Shown here: piece by piece, positions 15,964 through 23,378 of the stretch
Layout: each line of letters opens with the position of its first letter
Position numbering within the stretch: the first letter of the stretch is position 1
Source: Thiohalobacter sp.
GTDB lineage: Bacteria; Pseudomonadota; Gammaproteobacteria; Thiohalobacterales; Thiohalobacteraceae
Assembly (NCBI RefSeq): GCF_027000115.1
Contig: NZ_JALTON010000055.1
Span: 1-36,837, forward strand
Length of the DNA: 36,837 nt
Direction: 5' to 3'
Position numbers and translations under genes: made by a program
Notes under the pieces: model-generated
The model's input: only the letters and a program-made list of their open reading frames with translations
Told to the model about the DNA's origin: nothing
The model's database searches: none

Positions 15964-16646
15964 TGCGGGTGCTGGTGGTCGAGGACGAGGCGCCGCTGCG
16001 CGAGCAGTTGGCGGAGCGGCTCCGGGCCGCCGGCCATGTGGTCGACATCGCCGCCGACGGCGAGGAGGGGCTGTACTTCGCGCGTGAATATCCCGTCGAC
16101 CTGGCCGTGGTCGACCTCGGTCTGCCCGGGCTGGACGGCATTTCCCTCATCCGCCAGGCCCGTGCCGAGGGCCGGCGCTTTCCCATCCTGATCCTCACCG
16201 CCCGCGGCCGCTGGCAGGACAAGGTCGAGGGCCTGGAGGCCGGGGCCGACGACTACCTGGTCAAGCCCTTCGAGTTCGAGGAGCTGCTGGCCCGGCTGCG
16301 GGCGCTGGCGCGGCGGGCGGCGGGCTGGAGCCGTTCGGAACTGGTCTGCGGCCCGGTCAGAGTGGACACCGCGGCCCAGCAGGTAACCCTGGACGGCCAG
16401 CCGGTGGAGCTGACGGCCTTCGAATACCGCCTGCTCGAATACCTGATACTGCATGCCGGCGAGGTCATCTCCAAGACCCGTCTCACCGAGCACCTGTACG
16501 AGGAAGACCAGGATCGCGACAGCAACGTGATCGAGGTGTTCGTCGGTCGCCTACGGCGCAAGCTCGACCCCGACAACCGGCTGCGGCCCATCGAGACGGT
16601 TCGCGGCCGCGGCTACCGCTTCGTGCTGGAACGGAGCGAGGGCTGA
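15963..16646 (+). CDS. OmpR-family response regulator, PhoP-like
   Basis: A 227-residue two-domain regulator. The receiver domain has acidic E7/D8, phospho-acceptor D51 (VVDLGLPGLDG) and the conserved Lys in DDYLVKPFEFEELLAR. The winged-helix OmpR/PhoB domain contains LTAFEYRLLEYLI and VRGRGYRFV. The N-terminus, D51 position, WQDKVEGLEAGADDY and LTAFEY closely follow enterobacterial PhoP, so a PhoP-type assignment is likely; orthology and the signal (Mg2+, antimicrobial peptides) remain unproven. The gene is locked by 1-base overlaps to both neighbours. Confidence 0.9.
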   Translation: MRVLVVEDEAPLREQLAERLRAAGHVVDIAADGEEGLYFAREYPVDLAVVDLGLPGLDGISLIRQARAEGRRFPILILTARGRWQDKVEGLEAGADDYLVKPFEFEELLARLRALARRAAGWSRSELVCGPVRVDTAAQQVTLDGQPVELTAFEYRLLEYLILHAGEVISKTRLTEHLYEEDQDRDSNVIEVFVGRLRRKLDPDNRLRPIETVRGRGYRFVLERSEG

Positions 16647-17986
16647 TGCGTTCCCTGCAGGGGCGGCTGCTGCTGGCCGGGGGACTGCTGGTGCTGGTGT
16701 TCATGGGACTGACCGGGCTGGCGCTCGACCGTGCCTTCCGCGACAGCGCGGCCGAGGCCGTGCGCGAGCGGTTGCAGGCGCAGGCCTGGGGGCTGCTGGC
16801 CGCGCTGGAACTGGATGCCGACGGTCGGCTGCAGATGCCGGTGCAGCTTTCCGATCCCCGCTTCGGTCAGCTCAATTCGGGCCTGTATGCCCAGCTCGAT
16901 GCCGATGGCGAGGTCCTCCTCTGGCGCTCGCCCTCCCTGCTCGACGAACGCCTGGCCAGCGTGCCGGTCGCGCCCGGGCAGAGCGACTTCCGGCGCCAGA
17001 GCAGGCCGGCGGCCTGGGTGCTGGCACTGGGCATCGACTGGGAGTACGCCCCGGACCGGAGCCGGGCGCTGGTGCTGCGGGTGGGCGAGGATGTCCGCTT
17101 CCAGCAGGCGGCGGTGGCCGGATTCCGCCGCACCCTGCTGACATGGCTGGGGCTGGCGACCGGGGTGCTGCTGGCCGCCCAGTTGCTGCTGTTGCGCTGG
17201 GGCCTGCGGCCGCTGGCGCGGGTCGCCGACGAGCTGGCCGAGGTGCGCAGCGGGGCGCGGGCGCGCATCGGCGAGGACTATCCCCGCGAGCTGCGGCTGC
17301 TGACGGCCCGCATCAACGAACTGATCGACCAGCGCGAGCAGCGCCTGGCCCGTTCCCGGGATTCGCTGGCGGACCTGGCGCACAGCCTGAAGACGCCGCT
17401 GGCGGTGCTGCGCGGTGCCGCCCAGTCGGCCACCGATCTCGACAGCCTGCGCGCGGCAGTGGAGGCCGAGGCCGGACGCATCAACCAGAGCATCGAATAC
17501 CAGCTACAGCGGGCCGCGACCGCCGGGCGCTCCGCGCTGCGGCCGCCCCGACCCCTGCGGCCGCTGCTGGAACGCCTGCGCGATTCGTTGCTCAAGGTGC
17601 ATGCGGATCGTCCCTTGCGTTGCGACATCGATTGCGCCGAAGACCTGAGCTATCCGGCCGAGTCCGGCGACCTGATGGAACTGCTGGGCAATCTGCTCGA
17701 CAACGCCTGCAAGTGGGCGCGCGGTCGGGTGACGGTGGCGGCCCGCGCGGTGCCGGACAGCGGCCTGGAGCTGGTGGTGCGCGACGATGGCCCCGGTTTC
17801 CCGGCCGGGCTGGCCGACCGCCTCACCGAGCGCGGCGTGCGCGGCGACGAGCAGGTGCCGGGCCATGGGGTGGGGCTGGCCATCGTCGCCGACATCGTCG
17901 CGGCCTACGAGGGCGAACTGTCGCTGGGTGATGCACCGGGGGGCGGCGCGGAGGTGCGGGTGCGATTGCCGGGCGGGTCCGGCTGA
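16646..17986 (+). CDS. Sensor histidine kinase, PhoQ-like
   Basis: A 446-residue membrane kinase. TM1 is at about residues 7-27, with a periplasmic sensor of about 130 residues and TM2 at about 164-190 (LLTWLGLATGVLLAAQLLLL). HAMP follows, then the dimerisation/H-box DLAHSLKTPLAVLRG with H246. The ATPase core has the N-box NLLDNACKWA, G1 RDDGPGFP and G2 GHGVGLAI. The H-box wording HSLKTPLAVL is characteristic of PhoQ. The periplasmic domain is not obviously acidic as in enteric PhoQ, so the ligand may differ. The start overlaps the regulator stop (TGATG). It phosphorylates the PhoP-like regulator encoded upstream. Confidence 0.9.
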   Translation: MRSLQGRLLLAGGLLVLVFMGLTGLALDRAFRDSAAEAVRERLQAQAWGLLAALELDADGRLQMPVQLSDPRFGQLNSGLYAQLDADGEVLLWRSPSLLDERLASVPVAPGQSDFRRQSRPAAWVLALGIDWEYAPDRSRALVLRVGEDVRFQQAAVAGFRRTLLTWLGLATGVLLAAQLLLLRWGLRPLARVADELAEVRSGARARIGEDYPRELRLLTARINELIDQREQRLARSRDSLADLAHSLKTPLAVLRGAAQSATDLDSLRAAVEAEAGRINQSIEYQLQRAATAGRSALRPPRPLRPLLERLRDSLLKVHADRPLRCDIDCAEDLSYPAESGDLMELLGNLLDNACKWARGRVTVAARAVPDSGLELVVRDDGPGFPAGLADRLTERGVRGDEQVPGHGVGLAIVADIVAAYEGELSLGDAPGGGAEVRVRLPGGSG

Positions 17987-18004
17987 GGTCGGGCAGGGTG
18001 CGGT

Positions 18005-18259
18005 TCAGCCCGCCAGGTCGTCCAGCGCGCCGTCCATGTGCAGCTCGGTGAGCTCGGTGAAACCGCCGATCCACTTGCCGTCGATGGTGATCTGCGGCAC
18101 CATCCGGGCCCCGTTGGTGACCTTGACGAACTCGCGCAGGGACGCCTGATCCAGGTCCACCCGGACTTCTTCGTAGCCGATGCCCCACTTTTCCAGCAGG
18201 GCCTTGGTCTTGTCGCAGATGGGGCAGATCCCGGTGCTGTAGATCCTGACACGGGCCAT
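18005..18259 (-). CDS. Glutaredoxin-like protein (CPIC active site)
   Basis: An 84-residue thioredoxin-fold protein close to GrxC-type glutaredoxins. The active site is TGICPICDKTK, with Ile in place of the usual Tyr of CPYC. The cis-Pro loop is RMVPQITIDGKWIGGFTEL. It would reduce glutathione-mixed or protein disulfides. The start at 18259 (MARVRIYS) fits the family length; an in-frame upstream ATG adds 11 residues. It is divergent from the HExxH protein, with 39 bases between starts, and convergent with the PhoQ-like kinase. Confidence 0.88.
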   Translation of the reverse strand: MARVRIYSTGICPICDKTKALLEKWGIGYEEVRVDLDQASLREFVKVTNGARMVPQITIDGKWIGGFTELTELHMDGALDDLAG

Positions 18260-18298
18260 GGGCAGTTCCGCCGGTAGTGGAGAGCGCGACAACGTTGC

Positions 18299-18817
18299 AT
18301 GACTGAAGCCCTTTCGTCAACTGCCGGGGTCTTGCGTCTGGCTGACCTCGATCCGGCGCCGCTGGCCGCCCTGCTGTCCGGCTACGGGCTGGCGCTGACC
18401 CCGGTCGCGCCGGGCGAGCCCATTCCGGGTTCCTTCTGGGGCGAGTCCGAGGCGGGCCTGATCGGTGACCGCCTGTATGCGCGGCCGGACACCCCGCTGC
18501 ACTCGGTACTGCACGAGGCCTGTCACTACATCTGCATGAGTCCCGAGCGGCGCGCGGCCCTGCACACGGATGCCGGCGGCGACACCGCGGAGGAGAACGC
18601 CGTCTGCTACCTCCAGATCCTGCTGGCGGCGCGGCTGCCGGGCGTGGGCGCGGCGCGGCTGATGGCGGACATGGACCGCTGGGGCTACAGCTTTCGCCTC
18701 GGCAGCGCGCGACGCTGGTTCGAGCAGGATGCCGAGGATGCACGCGACTGGTTGCGCGGCCACGGCCTGATCGATGGCGCGGACCGGCCCACGGGGCAGC
18801 GCCGCGAGCGCGGGTGA
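18299..18817 (+). CDS. Conserved hypothetical protein with HExxH motif
   Basis: A 172-residue cytosolic protein with a clear zinc-peptidase-like motif HEACH (H72, E73, H76) followed by YICMSPERRA. A possible third ligand region is DTAEENAVCYLQ about 25 residues later (E..E spacing typical of gluzincin-like folds). The function is not known; the motif suggests a metalloprotease or a zinc-binding structural relative. There is no signal peptide. It is followed by a rhodanese gene 43 bases downstream, probably the same transcript. Confidence 0.78.
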   Translation: MTEALSSTAGVLRLADLDPAPLAALLSGYGLALTPVAPGEPIPGSFWGESEAGLIGDRLYARPDTPLHSVLHEACHYICMSPERRAALHTDAGGDTAEENAVCYLQILLAARLPGVGAARLMADMDRWGYSFRLGSARRWFEQDAEDARDWLRGHGLIDGADRPTGQRRERG

Positions 18818-18860
18818 AGCCCCCCACCCTTCTTTCACCGGACAACATGGAGACGCTGCA

Positions 18861-19271
18861 ATGACCGACAAACCCCTCGGCCTGATGGACTTCGTGAAGA
18901 CGGCGCGGGCGCAGATCCGCGAGCTGGAGCCCGATGCCTTCGAGGCCCTGCGCGCCGAGCGCGACGACCTGCTGGTGGTGGACGTGCGCGAGTCCAGCGA
19001 GCACGAACAGGGCCACATCGAGGGCGCCCTGCTGGTGCCGCGCGGCATCCTGGAGGCGGCGGCCGACCTCGACTACCCCAAGCACGTCGAGGCCCTGTAC
19101 ACCGCCCGCAACCGCCCCGTGGTGCTCTACTGCGCCACCGGTGGCCGCTCGGCGATGGCCGCGCTGACCCTCCAGCAGATGGGGTTCGCCGAGGTCTACA
19201 GCCTGGCCGGCGGCATGGCGCGCTGGGAAAAGGAAGGCCGCCCGCTGGTGCGCGAGGCCCGCTACGTCTGA
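18861..19271 (+). CDS. Rhodanese domain protein, cytosolic
   Basis: A 136-residue single-domain rhodanese with active-site loop YCATGGRSAMAA (catalytic C91). The N-terminal motif is VVDVRESSEHEQGHIEGALLVPRG and the C-terminal one is SLAGGMARWEKEG. It would carry sulfane sulfur as a persulfide. The start at 18861 follows GGAGACGCTGCA. The second rhodanese, exported, lies 185 bases downstream, suggesting related sulfur-transfer roles on both sides of the inner membrane. Confidence 0.9.
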   Translation: MTDKPLGLMDFVKTARAQIRELEPDAFEALRAERDDLLVVDVRESSEHEQGHIEGALLVPRGILEAAADLDYPKHVEALYTARNRPVVLYCATGGRSAMAALTLQQMGFAEVYSLAGGMARWEKEGRPLVREARYV

Positions 19272-19456
19272 CGATCTCGCCTGTAAGGCACTGTGCCGAG
19301 GAGGGAAAGTCGCTGGTCCGAGGCGCTGCGAAGGTGCGCGTGAAGGGTCAAGGATTCCACGCCCGAGGCCGCTAACCGGTGGAGGGGCTGCGCCTCGATG
19401 GCGCCGCTTTGACCGGATACAGCGCACCCGGACCCGATCCGGGCAGGAGTGGAACA

Positions 19457-19900
19457 GTGCAAACGATCCTTTCGACCGTCGCCCGCCGCTGGCTCGGCTG
19501 CCTGCTGGCGCTGTGGGCCGGCTGGGCCGTCGCCGAGAGCGAGATCCGTTCGCCGGACGAGATACCCGGCACCGTCAGGGTGGATGCCGAGGGCCTGATC
19601 GACCTGATCTACCGCATCCCCGAGCTGACCCTGATCGACTCGCGGGTGCCCATGGACCGGCGCCAGGGCTACATCGAGGGCTCCGAGAGCCTGCCCGATA
19701 CTCATACCGACTGCGATACCCTGGCCCTGCATCTCGACGACCTCGATGCCCCGGTCGCCTTCTACTGCAACGGACCCCGGTGCGGGCGCAGCGCCAAGGC
19801 CGCGCAGGTCGCGGTGGACTGCGGCTACCGCCGCATCTACTGGTTCCGCGGCGGCTTCGAGGAATGGCTCGGAAAGGGCTATCCGGTGATCAAGGAATAG
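19457..19900 (+). CDS. Periplasmic rhodanese-like protein
   Basis: A 147-residue exported protein. The N-terminus (RRWLGCLLALWAGWAVAES) is a signal peptide, followed by one rhodanese domain with the loop FYCNGPRCGRSAKAA (C104 catalytic position, with a second Cys four residues on). The GTG start at 19457 is chosen because AGGAG lies 8 bases upstream and the signal peptide begins at once; an upstream in-frame ATG at 19379 lacks this context. The extra Cys in the loop may form a disulfide or dithiol site. It ends 12 bases before the GGDEF-EAL gene, so the two are probably co-transcribed. Confidence 0.85.
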   Translation: MQTILSTVARRWLGCLLALWAGWAVAESEIRSPDEIPGTVRVDAEGLIDLIYRIPELTLIDSRVPMDRRQGYIEGSESLPDTHTDCDTLALHLDDLDAPVAFYCNGPRCGRSAKAAQVAVDCGYRRIYWFRGGFEEWLGKGYPVIKE

Positions 19901-19912
19901 GGGCGTCCCCTG

Positions 19913-22318
19913 ATGCGCTTCTCCTGGTCCATCGGCGGCATACTGGGCGCGGTCATCGGGCTGCTCGGCCTGCTGGTGGTGGCGCTGGTGTTCGTCACCG
20001 GCTCGGTATATCGGGATCTCACTCTGGACAACAAGCGGGCCTCGCTGTCGGAGCTGATCCATCTCAAGGTCCGTGACCGGCTGGCGGACCTGCACGAGCT
20101 GTCGGCCGACCTGGTCATGGGGCTGGAAAAGGACGCGCAGTTCCGCGCGGCCGTGCGCGCCCGCGACCTGCCGCGCATCGGTGCCCTGCTGGAACAACAG
20201 TTCCACCAGTACTTCGTCACCGCCGGCATCCTCCGGCTGGAGGCCCTCAACTACTACAACGCCGAGCTGCAACCCCAGGGCACGGCCATCGGTGGCCACT
20301 GGCGACAGCCGGGCGAGTTGAGTCCCTGTTCCGGGCTGGTCGCGGACGCCAGGAAACGCGGCCGCGCCGAGCGCGCCCGCATCCGGGGGCGACTGTGCGT
20401 CAAGGACGGCAGGGCGCACTATGCCGTGCTGGCCCCGCTCGGTGGCCTGCGTCCCCAGGGCTACCTCGAAGTCGTCAGTGCGCCCTGGCATCTGCTGATC
20501 GAGGCCGAGCAGGCGCTCGGCATGCCCATCGCCATCCATCAGGCCAGTGGCGAGGAGGTCTATCGCTCCGCCGACTGGCCGGCCGCGCCCGATCCCGACA
20601 CCACGCTGGAGACGACCTACTGGGTGAGCACCGGCGACGGCCGGCCGGCGCTGCGCGTGACCGCGCTGTCCGATGTCGCTGCCTTTATCGGCCGCATCGA
20701 CCGTACCCGCGGTACGCTGCTGGCCATCACCCTGATCGCCACCCTGCTGGCGCTGACCGCCGCCATCGCCCTGCTGCGTGTCACCATGCTGAATCCGCTG
20801 GAATACCTCACCGGACAGATCCGGCTGGTACGCCAGGACCCCATCTACCTGCGCGGCGCGGTGGACGAGCGCGGCACCCGCGAGACCCGGGTGCTGGCGC
20901 GCGCCTTCAACCAGATGACCCATGAGCTGCACGACCTGTACAGCACGCTCGAGGACATGGCCTTTCGCGATCAGCTCACCGACCTGCCCAACCGCAACCA
21001 GTTCAACGAGCGCCTGGACCAGCTCAGCGACCCCATGCAGCCGCGCGGCTTCGCGCTGTTCCTGATGGATCTGGATCGCTTCAAGAGTGTCAACGACACT
21101 CTGGGTCACCACGTCGGCGACGTGCTGCTGCGCGAGGTCAGTGCCCGCCTACGCGGCTGCCTGCGCACCAGCGAGCTGCCCGCCGGTGCGGCGCGCCTGG
21201 TCTGTGATGTGGAGAATGATCTCATCGCCCGTATCGGTGGCGACGAGTTTGCGGTGCTGCTGCCCGGGGTGGAGGACCCGGTGCTGGCCGAACGGGTCGC
21301 GCGCAAGCTCATCAAGGCCCTCGACGATCCGGTCATGGTCGGCGAGGAACGACTGTCGGTCGGCATCAGCATCGGCATCGCGCTCTGCCCCGACCACGGT
21401 CGCGACCGGCACACCCTGATGCGACATGCCGACGTTGCCATGTACCATGCGAAGCAGACGCGTCGCGGCTTCGCCTTCTATCGTCCGGACCTGGACGAGG
21501 AGGCCACCATCCATGCCCTGTTCGAGCGCGATCTGCGCCATGCCCTCCAGTCCGACGCGCTCGAACTCTACTACCAGCCGAAGATCCTGCTCGACGGCGA
21601 TCGCCTGCAGGGTGCCGAGGCGCTGGTGCGCTGGCGGGATCCGGACAAGGGCTTCATTCCGCCGGACGAGTTCATCCCCGCGGCCGAGCGTCTGGGCCTG
21701 ATCCAGCCGCTGACCCTGTGGATCATGCGCCGCGCCCTGCGCGACTGTGGGCGCTGGCGTGCCGCCGGCGTCGACATCGGGGTGGCCATCAACCTGTCGG
21801 CAGTGAATCTGCACGACCCGGACCTGCTCGACCAGCTCGACCGGCTGCTGGAAGAGGCCCGCGTGCCGCCGGGCCAGGTGACCTTCGAGCTGACCGAGAC
21901 CACGGTGATGTCCGATCCCGAGTACGCCCTCAATGTGCTCGATCGCATCGCCGAGCGTGGCATCCGCATTTCCATCGACGACTTCGGTACCGGCTATTCC
22001 TCGCTGGCCTACATCAAGAAACTGCCGGTGGGCGAACTCAAGATCGATCGCTCCTTCGTGCGCGACATGGTCAACGACGCCAATGACGCGGCCATCGTGC
22101 GCACCACCATCGGCCTGGCCCACAACATGGGCATCCGCGTGGTGGCCGAAGGCGTCGAGGATGGCGTGACGGTGGAGGCCCTGCGCGATCTGGAATGCGA
22201 CCAGATCCAGGGCTATCACATCTCCCGGCCGCTGCCGCTGCCCGAGTTCCTGGCCTGGGCCGAGGACTGGCAACGGCAGAGCGCCCGGCGCAGCCGGGCG
22301 TTTCGGGCGGAGGGCTGA
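19913..22318 (+). CDS. Membrane GGDEF-EAL c-di-GMP signalling protein
   Basis: An 801-residue protein. TM1 is at about residues 7-30, with a periplasmic sensor of about 235 residues (cache-like size), TM2 at about 266-290, HAMP, GGDEF and EAL. The GGDEF motif is intact (RIGGDEF, 442-446). The EAL motif is intact (EALVRW, from 569), with DDFGTGYSSLAYIKKLP and the downstream catalytic region EGVEDG. No RxxD inhibitory site precedes GGDEF. Both activities are possible; which dominates cannot be told. AGGGG lies 9 bases before the ATG. It follows the periplasmic rhodanese gene by 12 bases, an arrangement that could let the sensor respond to periplasmic sulfur or redox chemistry (inference). Confidence 0.92.
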   Translation: MRFSWSIGGILGAVIGLLGLLVVALVFVTGSVYRDLTLDNKRASLSELIHLKVRDRLADLHELSADLVMGLEKDAQFRAAVRARDLPRIGALLEQQFHQYFVTAGILRLEALNYYNAELQPQGTAIGGHWRQPGELSPCSGLVADARKRGRAERARIRGRLCVKDGRAHYAVLAPLGGLRPQGYLEVVSAPWHLLIEAEQALGMPIAIHQASGEEVYRSADWPAAPDPDTTLETTYWVSTGDGRPALRVTALSDVAAFIGRIDRTRGTLLAITLIATLLALTAAIALLRVTMLNPLEYLTGQIRLVRQDPIYLRGAVDERGTRETRVLARAFNQMTHELHDLYSTLEDMAFRDQLTDLPNRNQFNERLDQLSDPMQPRGFALFLMDLDRFKSVNDTLGHHVGDVLLREVSARLRGCLRTSELPAGAARLVCDVENDLIARIGGDEFAVLLPGVEDPVLAERVARKLIKALDDPVMVGEERLSVGISIGIALCPDHGRDRHTLMRHADVAMYHAKQTRRGFAFYRPDLDEEATIHALFERDLRHALQSDALELYYQPKILLDGDRLQGAEALVRWRDPDKGFIPPDEFIPAAERLGLIQPLTLWIMRRALRDCGRWRAAGVDIGVAINLSAVNLHDPDLLDQLDRLLEEARVPPGQVTFELTETTVMSDPEYALNVLDRIAERGIRISIDDFGTGYSSLAYIKKLPVGELKIDRSFVRDMVNDANDAAIVRTTIGLAHNMGIRVVAEGVEDGVTVEALRDLECDQIQGYHISRPLPLPEFLAWAEDWQRQSARRSRAFRAEG

Positions 22319-22328
22319 GAGAGGACGG

Positions 22329-22649
22329 TCAGCCGAGCGGCTGCCAGCTGCCGGTGAAGGCGGCGAGGTCCTCTTCGGTGAGGCGGCGGTTGACGTACAG
22401 ACCGTCCAGGGTGTCCTGGTCGAGTGCCTGGCGCTGCCCCGAGGCATCCCGGTATTCCCATTCCCCGTGAATCACCAGCTGGAACAGGGTGACCATGATG
22501 TCATCGAGGCGGATAGCATGCTCGCGTGCCAGCGCACGGAAGTCTTCAAGGTTCAGGGCGCGGCCCTGCTGCTGACTGGTTTCGCGGGCCAGCCCGGCCA
22601 GCGCCAGGTCCCACTTGGGTACGTCGATGTCGGGGGCAGAGTTCGCCAT
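22329..22649 (-). CDS. Conserved hypothetical protein, 106 residues
   Basis: A 106-residue soluble, mostly helical protein that I do not recognise. Visible segments are LNLEDFRALAREHAIRLDDIMVTLFQLVIHGEWEYRD and LYVNRRLTEEDL. There is no Cys, signal peptide or membrane span. The start at 22649 (MANSAPDIDVPKWDL) is the only reasonable one. It is convergent with the GGDEF-EAL gene (10 bases between stops) and divergent from the small-ORF cluster. Confidence 0.7.
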   Translation of the reverse strand: MANSAPDIDVPKWDLALAGLARETSQQQGRALNLEDFRALAREHAIRLDDIMVTLFQLVIHGEWEYRDASGQRQALDQDTLDGLYVNRRLTEEDLAAFTGSWQPLG

Positions 22650-22735
22650 TTGTGAGCCTCTTCACGGTCCGGGAATCTTCCTGTGACAGTATGTCGCCCG
22701 CGGGGCCGGAAACTTGAACGACCGTTTCCGGCGAG

Positions 22736-22764
22736 GGAACAAATCCGGCCGGCCCTGCGTCTAA
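22736..22764 (+). promoter_or_regulatory. ECF-sigma-type promoter upstream of small ORFs
   Basis: GGAAC at 22736-22740, a 17-base spacer, then CGTCTAA at 22758-22764. This has the layout of extracytoplasmic-function sigma promoters (GGAAC -35 and CGTC-type -10). It lies about 30 bases before the first small ORF (22793). A related motif precedes the P460/ECF operon at 35372-35398. Confidence 0.55.
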
Positions 22765-22792
22765 ATTAGTAAGCTGCCATGGAGGGCCGCAC

Positions 22793-22924
22793 ATGTGCCA
22801 TGAATACCAGGGACGAGATCCTGCCCGTCCGTCCATTCCGGGACGGTCAACAAGAATCATGAGACGAGCATCGGGGTCTGGAGGAGGTACGCCGGGTCCC
22901 CGGCATCGGAGTCGAGAGCAATGA
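22793..22924 (+). CDS. Small ORF, 43 residues
   Basis: A short ORF (MCHEYQGRDPARPSIPGRS start) with an excellent GGAGG ribosome site 7 bases upstream. Its stop codon overlaps the start of the next small ORF (ATGA). Composition is basic and Gly/Pro-rich with no recognisable domain. The case for reality rests on the promoter, ribosome site and overlap, not on homology. It could instead be a leader peptide for translational coupling. Confidence 0.45.
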   Translation: MCHEYQGRDPARPSIPGRSTRIMRRASGSGGGTPGPRHRSREQ

Positions 22925-23085
22925 ACGCGCAGCAGCGGCTGCAGAGGGATCTGGAAAGGCTGGAAGCGCTGGCGCGGAACGCACGGCCGCGTGCCGGCAC
23001 CCCGCTCACGCGCCAGATGCTGGATGACTGCATAGAATGGAACCGACGCTGGCTGGAACGGCGGAAGCGGTTGCACCTCGACTGA
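22921..23085 (+). CDS. Small basic protein, 54 residues
   Basis: A 54-residue ORF, strongly helical and basic (MNAQQRLQRDLERLEALARN, then DDCIEWNRRWLERRKRLHLD). It has heptad-like leucines and one Cys, and no signal peptide. GGAG at about 10 bases upstream and the ATGA overlap with the preceding small ORF support translation. I do not recognise the family. It is followed 46 bases later by another small ORF with its own ribosome site. Confidence 0.6.
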   Translation: MNAQQRLQRDLERLEALARNARPRAGTPLTRQMLDDCIEWNRRWLERRKRLHLD

Positions 23086-23131
23086 CAAGGGGCCGCGATC
23101 GGGTGGATCGCCGACCGACGGGAGGGGTCTC

Positions 23132-23338
23132 ATGACGGAATACGAACGCAATGCCTTCGTGGACGGCGAACTGGTGGGCCAGTCTCGCGCGGATGCCCTG
23201 CTGGAACTGCTGGACAGCGCCGAGGAGCGTGCCCGCGTGGCCACACTGCGACGGCTCAAGGAATGGCTGAAGCTCGCCTACGAACATCCGCCGCGACCCG
23301 ACCTGTATCATCGCCGGCCCCATGCCGATCGGGCATGA
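23132..23338 (+). CDS. Small hypothetical protein, 68 residues
   Basis: A 68-residue soluble helical protein (FVDGELVGQSRADALLELLDSAEERARVATLRRLKEWLKLAYEH). A GGGAGGGG ribosome site lies 6-7 bases before the ATG. The family is not recognised. It is the last of three consecutive small ORFs on this strand and is convergent with the large PilZ-like candidate gene (40 bases between stops). Confidence 0.65.
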   Translation: MTEYERNAFVDGELVGQSRADALLELLDSAEERARVATLRRLKEWLKLAYEHPPRPDLYHRRPHADRA

Positions 23339-23378
23339 CCCTTGCGCCGGCTTCGGGACCCGCGGCCCTGCATCCAGG

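Noticed and set aside
19262-21112. 616-residue minus-strand ORF opposite the rhodanese and GGDEF-EAL genes
   Set aside because: It covers parts of two real genes on the other strand and shows only low-complexity His/Gln/Gly-rich sequence.
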